Assembly (NCBI RefSeq): GCF_042429435.1 | Contig: NZ_JBHMAF010000188.1 | Strand: one strand, 5' to 3' | DNA from: Ectobacillus funiculus | Lineage (GTDB): Bacteria > Bacillota > Bacilli > Bacillales > Bacillaceae_G | Length of the DNA stretch: 64,000 bases | In this document: piece after piece, positions 32,647-40,093 of the stretch | Position numbering within the stretch: the stretch's first letter is position 1 | Layout: the number at the start of each line of letters is the position of its first letter | Program-made: the position numbers and the translations under genes | The notes under the pieces: generated by a model | Told to the model about the DNA's origin: nothing | What the model saw: only the letters and a program-made list of their open reading frames with translations | Database searches by the model: none

Positions 32647-34413
32647 TTACTTCAGCTTCAGCTGTAAATGAAGCTCATTTAACTGTGCTGTTGCAACCTC
32701 GCCTGGTGCATCTGTTAACAAGCAACTTGCGCTTGCCGTTTTCGGAAATGCAATCGTATCACGAAGATTTGTGCGGCCTGCAAGCAGCATCACTAAGCGG
32801 TCTAGTCCTAACGCGATTCCGCCGTGCGGAGGCGTGCCGTATTCAAATGCTTCAAGCAAGAAGCCGAATTGCTCCTGTGATTCCTCCTGCGTAAATCCAA
32901 GCATTTCGAACATTTTTTCCTGCACATCACGCTCGTAAATACGCAGTGAACCGCCGCCTAGTTCATAACCATTAAGCACAAGGTCATATGCCTGCGCGCG
33001 TACCTTGCCTGGATCGCTGTCAAGAAGCGGAAGGTCTTCACGTACCGGCATTGTAAATGGATGATGCGCCGCAAAGTAACGTCCTGCCTCCTCATCAAAT
33101 TCAAGAAGAGGCCAATCTGTTACCCAAAGGAAGTTGAATTTGCTTTCGTCGATTAAGCCAAGTTCTTTGCCCAGCTTCACGCGAAGCGCTCCTAAGCTGT
33201 CAGCTACAATCTTCTTCTTATCACCTACGAAGAAGAATACGTCGCCTACTTCTCCTTCTAGCAATTGAACCATTGTTGCACTTTCTTCTTCGTTAAAGAA
33301 TTTTGCAATTGGTCCTACCAAGCCGCTCTCTTCCACCTTCAGCCATGCAAGGCCCTTTGCACCGTAAATTTTTACAAAGTCCGTTAACGCATCAATATCT
33401 TTACGGGAATATTTATCTGCTGCTCCTTTTGCGTTTAACGCTTTTACTTGCCCTCCGCTTTGTACTGCACTCGAGAACACTTTAAATCCGCAGTTAGCTG
33501 CAAATTCTGATAGGTCTGTCAGCTCTAAAGCAAAGCGCGTATCCGGTTTGTCTGAACCAAAACGATTCATCGCCTCGTCATAAGTCATGCGCGGGAATGG
33601 CGTTTGAATATCAAGTCCCTTCGCCTCTTTCATCACAAGCGTCATCATCTGCTCCGTCATGCCAAGAAGCTCATCCTGTGTTAAGAAAGACATTTCAATA
33701 TCGACTTGCGTAAACTCAGGCTGGCGATCCGCACGCAAATCTTCGTCACGGAAACAGCGCGCTACTTGATAATAGCGCTCGAAGCCGCCTACCATCAGAA
33801 GCTGCTTAAAGATTTGCGGTGATTGCGGCAATGCGTAAAACTCACCTGGATGTACACGGCTCGGCACTAAATAGTCGCGAGCTCCCTCTGGTGTGCTTTT
33901 CGTTAAAATTGGCGTTTCTACATCAAGGAAGCCCTCTTTGTCTAAGAAATTACGCATCGTCGTTGTAACTCGATGGCGCATTTTAAGCGTCTCGAACATA
34001 ACAGGGCGACGCAGGTCAAGATAACGATATTTTAAACGTACATCCTCTGCCACATCTACTTGATCAGAAATCGCAAACGGTGGTGTTTTTGCGCTATTTA
34101 ATACATTTAGCTCTATAACCTTTACTTCAATTTTACCTGTCGCTATGTTAGGATTGATTGTTTCTGGGTCACGTTCTACCACAAGACCTTTTACATCCAA
34201 AACATATTCGTTACGCACCGCATCTGCTAATTGCAGTGCTTCCTTTGAGCTTTCTGGCGTAAAGACAATTTGCACAATCCCCGTACGGTCACGAAGATCG
34301 ATAAAGATCAAATCACCGAAGTCTCTGCGTTTTTGTACCCAACCTTTTAGCTGTACTTGCTTACCAACATCTTGTAATGTTACTTCTCCGCAATGATGCG
34401 TTCTTTCAGACAT
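32647..34413 (-). CDS. aspS: Aspartyl-tRNA synthetase
   Basis: A 588-residue class IIb synthetase of bacterial type: an N-terminal anticodon-binding OB fold (GWVQKRRDFGDLIFIDLRDR), class II motifs (FRDEDLRADRQPEFTQVD) and motif 3 GIALGLDRLVMLL, with the bacterial insertion domain. Cells with this bacterial form may charge tRNA-Asp only or both Asp and Asn; the sequence alone does not decide. It starts 12 bases after hisS and shares its T-box-controlled transcript. Confidence 0.98.
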   Translation of the reverse strand: MSERTHHCGEVTLQDVGKQVQLKGWVQKRRDFGDLIFIDLRDRTGIVQIVFTPESSKEALQLADAVRNEYVLDVKGLVVERDPETINPNIATGKIEVKVIELNVLNSAKTPPFAISDQVDVAEDVRLKYRYLDLRRPVMFETLKMRHRVTTTMRNFLDKEGFLDVETPILTKSTPEGARDYLVPSRVHPGEFYALPQSPQIFKQLLMVGGFERYYQVARCFRDEDLRADRQPEFTQVDIEMSFLTQDELLGMTEQMMTLVMKEAKGLDIQTPFPRMTYDEAMNRFGSDKPDTRFALELTDLSEFAANCGFKVFSSAVQSGGQVKALNAKGAADKYSRKDIDALTDFVKIYGAKGLAWLKVEESGLVGPIAKFFNEEESATMVQLLEGEVGDVFFFVGDKKKIVADSLGALRVKLGKELGLIDESKFNFLWVTDWPLLEFDEEAGRYFAAHHPFTMPVREDLPLLDSDPGKVRAQAYDLVLNGYELGGGSLRIYERDVQEKMFEMLGFTQEESQEQFGFLLEAFEYGTPPHGGIALGLDRLVMLLAGRTNLRDTIAFPKTASASCLLTDAPGEVATAQLNELHLQLKLK

Positions 34414-34425
34414 TTCTTTCTCCTC

Positions 34426-35697
34426 CTATAACACCTTTTCTGCTACGTATGAAACAAATGTATCGAGAGCGGCTTCCTCTTGTTCGCCGGTGCTCATATC
34501 TTTAATATTAATTACGCTGCGCTCAAGTTCATTTTCACCAAGCACAGCCACATATTTCGCTTGCACACGGTCAGCTGCCTTAAACTGCGCTTTTACTTTA
34601 CGGTCAAGATAATCCTTCTCGGCCGTTACCCCTGCCTTCCGCAGCTCAAACACAAGCTTTGCTGCATAATCCTTCGCTTGCTCTCCAAGCGCGACTACAT
34701 AGCAATCAATGCTTTGTGAAACCGGAAGCGTAATGCTCTCAGCCTCAAGCGCCATCAATAAGCGCTCAATACTTAACGCAAAACCAATCCCTGGTGTTTC
34801 CGGACCGCCAACCTCCTGAACAAGGCCATTGTAGCGCCCGCCGCCGCTTAATGTTGTGATAGCGCCAAAGCCCTCTGCCTCGCTCATAATCTCGAATACT
34901 GTATGCTGATAGTAATCTAAACCCCGCACAAGATTCGGATCCTTTTCAAACGGAATATTCATCATTGTCAGAAGCTGCTGCACCTTCTCATAGTATTGCT
35001 GTGAACCTTCGTTTAAGTATTCCGTGATGGACGGTGCTGTACTCATCAATTCATGGCCGCGATCCTTTTTGCAATCTAAAATGCGAAGCGGATTCTTTTC
35101 TAGGCGGGCTTGACAATCTGAGCAAAATTCATGAATGCGCGGCGCAAAATGGTTTACCAATGCCTCACGATGAGCTTTTCTGCTCTCCTGATCGCCTAAG
35201 GAATTGAGCACAAGCTTGACATGTTTTAAGCCTAAGCTCTTATAAAATTCCATTGCAAGCGCAATAACCTCGGCATCAATCGCCGGATCATTGCTGCCGA
35301 GCGCTTCAATCCCGAACTGTACAAACTGACGGTATCTGCCTGATTGCGGTCTTTCGTAACGAAACATCGGTCCGATATAAAACAGCTTTGTCGGCTGCGC
35401 CGCATCGCCATACATTTTATGTTCCACATACGAGCGAACAACTGCTGCCGTCCCCTCAGGGCGCAGCGTTAGACTTCTCTCGCCGCGATCCGTGAATGTG
35501 TACATTTCCTTTTGAACGATATCTGTCGTATCTCCCACGCTGCGTAAAAATAATTCCGTATGCTCAAAAATCGGAGTCCGAATTTCTTTATAGTTATAAC
35601 GGCGGCAAATCTCCCGCGCTTGCGTTTCGATATATTGCCACAGCTCGACCGTACCTGGAAGAATGTCTTGCGTTCCTCTTGGAATTTGAATCGACAT
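34426..35697 (-). CDS. hisS: Histidyl-tRNA synthetase
   Basis: A 423-residue class II synthetase with MFRYERPQSGRYRQF (motif 2), the His-binding segments LVRGLDYY and GGGRYNGLV, and the HisRS anticodon domain. It is preceded by a T-box leader with a His specifier and followed by aspS, the usual Bacillus pair. Confidence 0.98.
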   Translation of the reverse strand: MSIQIPRGTQDILPGTVELWQYIETQAREICRRYNYKEIRTPIFEHTELFLRSVGDTTDIVQKEMYTFTDRGERSLTLRPEGTAAVVRSYVEHKMYGDAAQPTKLFYIGPMFRYERPQSGRYRQFVQFGIEALGSNDPAIDAEVIALAMEFYKSLGLKHVKLVLNSLGDQESRKAHREALVNHFAPRIHEFCSDCQARLEKNPLRILDCKKDRGHELMSTAPSITEYLNEGSQQYYEKVQQLLTMMNIPFEKDPNLVRGLDYYQHTVFEIMSEAEGFGAITTLSGGGRYNGLVQEVGGPETPGIGFALSIERLLMALEAESITLPVSQSIDCYVVALGEQAKDYAAKLVFELRKAGVTAEKDYLDRKVKAQFKAADRVQAKYVAVLGENELERSVINIKDMSTGEQEEAALDTFVSYVAEKVL

Positions 35698-35727
35698 GCT
35701 GATAGTCCTCCTATTTTCAAAATAAAA

Positions 35728-36008
35728 AAGACCCCCCTCCCTACATAACGTAGGGACGAGAGTCTTATACCCGTGGTGCCACCCTAATTGAAGCTTTTAC
35801 GCTTCCACTTTTTGTTAACGCCTCAAACGTTCAGCTCCTACTGAGCCCTTGGCTGTTCAGAGTGAAACCTACGGAGTGTTCCTTCAATAAGTCATCATGA
35901 GAAATGCTCCCAGCCAAGGCATTTCCTCTCTGTTCATGTGTACTCTTACCTACTTTTCTCCATCATCGGTTTTTTCCATATGTAGTTATGAAAAATCAAT
36001 TTGCTTAT
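35728..36008 (-). promoter_or_regulatory. T-box leader of hisS-aspS (tRNA-His)
   Basis: The minus strand has the T-box motif AGGGTGGCACCAC (35785-35773) and then a terminator with GTCCCTAC/GTAGGGAG stem and T-run (35766-35728). Upstream, AGTA is followed directly by CAC, the His codon, in the expected specifier position. Uncharged tRNA-His should allow read-through into hisS-aspS. Confidence 0.93.
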
Positions 36009-36009
36009 A

Positions 36010-36039
36010 AATATACGTGTTCTTCTGTACTATTGTCAA
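36010..36039 (-). promoter_or_regulatory. Sigma-A promoter of the hisS T-box transcript
   Basis: TTGACA (36039-36034) and TATATT (36015-36010) on the minus strand with an 18-base spacer. It begins six bases after the stop of the small gene upstream. Confidence 0.75.
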
Positions 36040-36044
36040 GACCT

Positions 36045-36221
36045 TTACCGACGATTAAAATGCTTCTTCAGTTTTTTTACATCCTGTAAGGAGACACCAA
36101 ATTCTGAAGCAAGCTCCATAGAAATTGTATTCTGTTCCTTAGAGGAAAAATCCTGGAAATTCATATGCAGCATTTGATTGGCACTATTTGTTGCGTTCCT
36201 CCCGCTTTCATTCATACGCAT
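36045..36221 (-). CDS. Small helix-turn-helix-like protein of unknown function
   Basis: A 58-residue frame too short for common gene-calling cut-offs. It has AGGAG nine bases before ATG 36221. The second half, ISMELASEFGVSLQDVKKLK, looks like a helix-turn-helix of the sigma-factor region 4 kind, while the first half (NESGRNATNSANQMLHMNFQ) is polar. It could bind DNA or act as a small adaptor. It lies between two hairpins and the hisS promoter, so it may have its own promoter. I do not know a named homologue. Confidence 0.6.
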   Translation of the reverse strand: MRMNESGRNATNSANQMLHMNFQDFSSKEQNTISMELASEFGVSLQDVKKLKKHFNRR

Positions 36222-36239
36222 ATAGTTTTTCTCCTTTTT

Positions 36240-36268
36240 CGTGGGTTTTCTTACTTCAGTTTACCCAC
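36240..36268 (-). other. Hairpin upstream of the small HTH-like gene
   Basis: GTGGGT pairs with ACCCAC across a loop of about 17 bases. On the minus strand it is followed by GAAAAAGG, which is not T-rich, so it is more likely part of the small gene's leader than a terminator. Confidence 0.4.
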
Positions 36269-36292
36269 AAAAAAGGGACATTTATCCCTTAA
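36266..36292 (-). terminator. Terminator after the dtd-side repeats
   Basis: On the minus strand AAGGGA-taaatg-TCCCTT is followed by TTTTT. It lies directly past repeat copy R9 and stops transcription coming from relA-dtd. Confidence 0.65.
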
Positions 36293-36295
36293 ATT

Positions 36296-36429
36296 AAAGA
36301 AAACTCGCCGATTGGCGAGCCGTGCCCTTCGGCGAAGACAGAGGCGTAGTTGCACTTATACTGTACTCCTAAAATTTCCCACTACGTCGAATTCACCTCT
36401 AGCTGGAAATTTATACGTTCTTACAGTGT
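36296..36429 (-). repeat. Dispersed 134-bp repeat, copy R9
   Basis: Full-length, 134 bp, intact hairpin and long stem. In tandem with R10; both share GAGCCGTGCCCTTCGGCG, which other copies lack, so the pair arose by local duplication. Confidence 0.92.
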
Positions 36430-36567
36430 AAAGAAAACTCGCCGATTGGCGAGCCGTGCCCTTCGGCGAAGACAGACGCGTAGCCCTACTTATACTGTAT
36501 TCCTAAAATTTCCAACCACGTCGAATTCACTCCTAGCTGGAAATTTATATGTTCTTACAGTGTAAAG
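36430..36567 (-). repeat. Dispersed 134-bp repeat, copy R10
   Basis: Full-length second unit of the tandem pair, directly after dtd in transcription order. Hairpin and long stem are intact. Confidence 0.92.
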
Positions 36568-36604
36568 AAAACATGACCTGTCTCCGCTCACAAGGGACAT
36601 TCTT

Positions 36605-37045
36605 TTATTTACTTTCCATAATCAGTGTAACTGGTCCATCATTGAGCAAACGCACGTCCATCATGGCACCAAATATACCTGTCTCGACATGCAGGCCTTG
36701 CTTACGAAGCTCCTCATTAAAGGCTTCGTACATAATCTGCGCATGCTCTGGCCTTGCTGCTTCCATGAAATTTGGGCGACGCCCCTTTCTGCAGTCCCCA
36801 TATAACGTAAATTGTGAGACTGATAAAATTTGGCCGCCAATATCCCGAACCGAGACGTTCATCTTTCCGCTCTCGTCCTCAAAAATGCGCAAATTTGCAA
36901 TCTTGTCAGCAAGATAAGCACAATCTGTTTCTGTATCCTCATGCGTAATGCCAACAAGCAGAGTCAAGCCGAAAGGAATTTGTCCAACAACTTGACCGTC
37001 TACTGTTACGGAAGCTTCTTTTGATCTTTGTACTACTACTCTCAT
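36605..37045 (-). CDS. dtd: D-aminoacyl-tRNA deacylase
   Basis: A 146-residue DTD-fold protein. The conserved active-site segments SQFTLYGDCRKGRRP and the C-terminal GPVTLIMES are present. It removes D-amino acids (and Gly from tRNA-Ala) wrongly attached to tRNA. It follows relA by 13 bases, as in B. subtilis. Confidence 0.95.
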   Translation of the reverse strand: MRVVVQRSKEASVTVDGQVVGQIPFGLTLLVGITHEDTETDCAYLADKIANLRIFEDESGKMNVSVRDIGGQILSVSQFTLYGDCRKGRRPNFMEAARPEHAQIMYEAFNEELRKQGLHVETGIFGAMMDVRLLNDGPVTLIMESK

Positions 37046-37058
37046 ATTACATACTCCT

Positions 37059-39254
37059 TTAATGCATCAATCTTCGCACTGCATACACATCGCGCACCTG
37101 CTTAATCCGTTCCACAATCTTTTGCAGATGATTTACGTTATGAATAGCGATGGACATATGAATAATTGCCATTTTATTGCGGTCGCTCCGTCCTGAGACA
37201 GCAGAAATATTTGTTTTCATCTCATTTACCGCTTGCAGCACTTCATTTAAAAGCCCTCTTCTATCAAAGCCTGAAATTTCAAGATCAACATTATATTCAA
37301 GCTCTCTCTGCGGGCTGATTTCCCATTCTACCTCAAGCAATCGATCCTTTGCCTCATCCGTCTGCGTATTTACACAGTCGGCTCGATGAACTGAGACACC
37401 ACGGCCCTTTGTAATATAACCGATAATATCGTCTCCTGGCACTGGGTTACAGCATTTCGATACACGGATAAGAAGATTGTCTACCCCGCTTACCTTAATA
37501 CCCGTATCACGACGCTTAATCTTCATCGGCTGCGTTTTCGCATCAGCCACCGCATCATCGAGAAGCTGTGCTTCTTCCTTCTTCTTACGGAATTTATCGG
37601 TTAAGCGCGTAACAATTTGTGCTGCGGTAATGCCGTTATATCCCACGGCCGCGTACATTTCTTCTTCGTTGGGGAAATTGAATTTCTCGGCAACTCGCTT
37701 GAGATTTTCAGAGCTAAGCACTTCCTTCATATCGTAATCTAAGCCTCTAAGCTCCTTTTCAATTAACTCTTTCCCTTTTTCAACATTTTCATCCCGGCGC
37801 TGCTTTTTGAAAAATTGACGAATTTTATTTTTCGCATGTGACGTTTGCGCAAGCTTCACCCAGTCCTGACTTGGACCATACGAGTGCTTGGACGTCATAA
37901 TTTCGATAATATCACCCGTCTTCAGCTTATAATCAAGTGGAACCATCTTTCCGTTTACCTTCGCGCCAATTGTTTTATTACCGATTTCCGAGTGAATGCG
38001 ATACGCAAAGTCGATTGGCACCGATCCAAGCGGCAGTTCCAGCACATCCCCTTTTGGTGTAAAGACGAACACCATATCCGAGAAAAGGTCGAGCTTTAAC
38101 GACTCCATAAACTCCTCAGCATTGGATGCATCCTTTTGCCATTCTAAGATTTGCGGGAACCAAGACAGCTTTTTCTCCAGCGTCTCGTGATCAGCCTGCA
38201 GGGTTTTTCCTTCCTTGTATGCCCAATGGGCGGCAATCCCAAATTCCGCAATTTCGTGCATTTCCTTTGTTCGGATTTGCACCTCCAGCGGATCCCCCTT
38301 CGGTCCGATGACCGTCGTATGAAGTGATTGGTAGAAATTTGCCTTAGGCATCGCAATATAATCCTTAAACCTTCCTGGCATTGGCTTCCAGCAAGTATGA
38401 ATAATTCCTAGCACCGCATAGCAATCTTTAATGCTATTTACAATAACACGAACCGCCAGCAAGTCATAAATCTCATTAAATTGCTTGTTCTGCATGACCA
38501 TCTTGCGATAAATGCTATAAATATGCTTTGGACGTCCAGAGAGTTCTGCACTGATTGTCACATCGCTGAGCTTTTCACGGATTTCGTCCATAACCTCTCC
38601 TAAATACTCTTCCCGTTCGGCGCGCTTACGCTTCATTAAATTCACGATACGGTAGTATTGTTGTGGGTTTAAATAGCGAAGAGATGTGTCCTCAAGCTCC
38701 CATTTGATTGTGCTAATCCCAAGGCGGTGTGCGAGCGGCGCAAAAATCTCTAATGTTTCATTAGCAATACGCTGCTGCTTTTCCTGCGGCAAATGCTTCA
38801 GCGTCCGCATATTATGCAAGCGGTCAGCCAGCTTAATCAAAATTACGCGCATATCTTGCGCCATAGCAACAAACATTTTCCGATGATTTTCCGCCTGTTG
38901 CTCCTCTTGTGATTTATATTTAATTTTACCGAGCTTTGTAACGCCGTCTACAAGCATCGCAATCTCTTTTGTAAACGCACGTTCCATATCCTCTAATGTT
39001 ACACTTGTATCCTCTACAACATCGTGCAAAAAGCCTGCAGATACAGTTGCCGGGTCCATTCTTAAATCCACGAGAATGCCAGCCACCTGAATAGGATGGA
39101 TAATGTACGGCTCCCCTGATTTACGATATTGCTCACGATGGGCTTCCCGAGCAAACTCATATGCGCGCTCCACGATTCCCAAATCTTGGCCGCTTAAATA
39201 TTGAGCAGCCTTGTGCAGTACTTGTTCAGCCGTTAGCACTTGTTCATTTGCCAT
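37059..39254 (-). CDS. relA: Bifunctional (p)ppGpp synthetase/hydrolase
   Basis: A 731-residue Rel protein. The HD hydrolase domain (HPIQVAGIL, FLHDVVEDT, around residues 50-90), the synthetase domain (RVIVNSIKDCYAVLGIIHT, YQSLHTTV), TGS (FVFTPKGDVLELPLGSVPID) and C-terminal ACT domains are all present. It makes and degrades (p)ppGpp in the stringent response. It lies after apt and before dtd. Confidence 0.97.
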   Translation of the reverse strand: MANEQVLTAEQVLHKAAQYLSGQDLGIVERAYEFAREAHREQYRKSGEPYIIHPIQVAGILVDLRMDPATVSAGFLHDVVEDTSVTLEDMERAFTKEIAMLVDGVTKLGKIKYKSQEEQQAENHRKMFVAMAQDMRVILIKLADRLHNMRTLKHLPQEKQQRIANETLEIFAPLAHRLGISTIKWELEDTSLRYLNPQQYYRIVNLMKRKRAEREEYLGEVMDEIREKLSDVTISAELSGRPKHIYSIYRKMVMQNKQFNEIYDLLAVRVIVNSIKDCYAVLGIIHTCWKPMPGRFKDYIAMPKANFYQSLHTTVIGPKGDPLEVQIRTKEMHEIAEFGIAAHWAYKEGKTLQADHETLEKKLSWFPQILEWQKDASNAEEFMESLKLDLFSDMVFVFTPKGDVLELPLGSVPIDFAYRIHSEIGNKTIGAKVNGKMVPLDYKLKTGDIIEIMTSKHSYGPSQDWVKLAQTSHAKNKIRQFFKKQRRDENVEKGKELIEKELRGLDYDMKEVLSSENLKRVAEKFNFPNEEEMYAAVGYNGITAAQIVTRLTDKFRKKKEEAQLLDDAVADAKTQPMKIKRRDTGIKVSGVDNLLIRVSKCCNPVPGDDIIGYITKGRGVSVHRADCVNTQTDEAKDRLLEVEWEISPQRELEYNVDLEISGFDRRGLLNEVLQAVNEMKTNISAVSGRSDRNKMAIIHMSIAIHNVNHLQKIVERIKQVRDVYAVRRLMH

Positions 39255-39287
39255 GGAATCACCTTTATAGTATAAATTATTTATTTT

Positions 39288-39331
39288 TAAAGAAAACTCG
39301 CCGATTGGCGAGCTCCGCTCTTGGGCGAATT
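39288..39331 (-). repeat. Dispersed repeat, fragment R11
   Basis: Only the hairpin end of the family remains (AAAGAAAACTCGCCGATTGG to CTTGGGCGAA). It lies 33 bases before relA, so a terminator-like hairpin stands between apt and relA. Confidence 0.85.
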
Positions 39332-39445
39332 TTCCAGTTTCAATCTATTAAAAAGAATTATTCTATATTGTAACATTATAACTCACTTGTTGAAACAGGT
39401 GAAAAACAAGAGGATAGTAAATCCTTCCTGACTTCCTATATAGAA

Positions 39446-39495
39446 AAAGGAGGTGACCCAAAAAAGGGGGAACTATCCCTCTTTTGGGTCACCTC
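39446..39495 (-). terminator. Long perfect hairpin between apt and relA
   Basis: GAGGTGACCCAAAA (39450-39463) pairs perfectly with TTTTGGGTCACCTC (39482-39495), with a further inner GGGGA/TCCCT stem. On the minus strand the stem is followed by CTTTTTCTATA. It is a strong terminator; its length is unusual. Confidence 0.8.
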
Positions 39496-39555
39496 GCGAA
39501 AGGAACCATCATACTGCATGGTATAAAACAAGAGCTTCCTTCTGCAAATTTATAA

Positions 39556-39574
39556 AAGCGGGCACAAGCCGCTA
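39556..39574 (-). terminator. Short terminator after apt
   Basis: On the minus strand AGCGG pairs with CCGCT and is followed by TTTTATAAATTT, six bases beyond the apt stop. Confidence 0.6.
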
Positions 39575-39579
39575 TACAA

Positions 39580-40092
39580 TTAATATTGCATCAATGTTAA
39601 TACATCGTAGCCGTCTAATTTATCACGGCCATCTAAATACGTAAGCTCTACAAGGAATGCAATCCCTGCTACTACGCCGCCCAGCTCTTCAACAAGCTTA
39701 ATTGTTGCTTCAATTGTTCCACCTGTCGCAAGCAAATCATCCGTGATCAGAATACGTTGTCCTGGCTGAATAGCATCTTTGTGAATCGTTAATACATCTT
39801 TGCCATATTCTTTTCCGTATTCTACTTTTACCACTTCACGTGGAAGCTTCCCTTCCTTACGAACTGGCGCGAAACCAATTCCAAGCGCATAAGCAACAGG
39901 GCAACCGATGATGAAACCACGCGCCTCCGGTCCAACAATCAAGTCGATTTCCTTTTCCTTCGCAAACTCAACAATCGCATCTGTTGCCGCCTTGTACGCT
40001 TCACCATCATTCATTAAAGGAGAAATGTCCTTAAACACAATTCCTTCCTTCGGATAATCAGGGACGATTGCGATATACTTCTTAAAATCCAT
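39580..40092 (-). CDS. apt: Adenine phosphoribosyltransferase
   Basis: A 170-residue type I PRTase with the PRPP loop ILITDDLLATGGTIEA and the adenine-site region VGPEARGFIIGCPVAYAL. It converts adenine to AMP with PRPP. ATG 40092 (MDFKKYIAIVPDYPKEG) has AAGGAGG upstream; the longer frame is not supported. It starts one base after the recJ stop. Confidence 0.96.
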   Translation of the reverse strand: MDFKKYIAIVPDYPKEGIVFKDISPLMNDGEAYKAATDAIVEFAKEKEIDLIVGPEARGFIIGCPVAYALGIGFAPVRKEGKLPREVVKVEYGKEYGKDVLTIHKDAIQPGQRILITDDLLATGGTIEATIKLVEELGGVVAGIAFLVELTYLDGRDKLDGYDVLTLMQY

Positions 40093-40093
40093 A

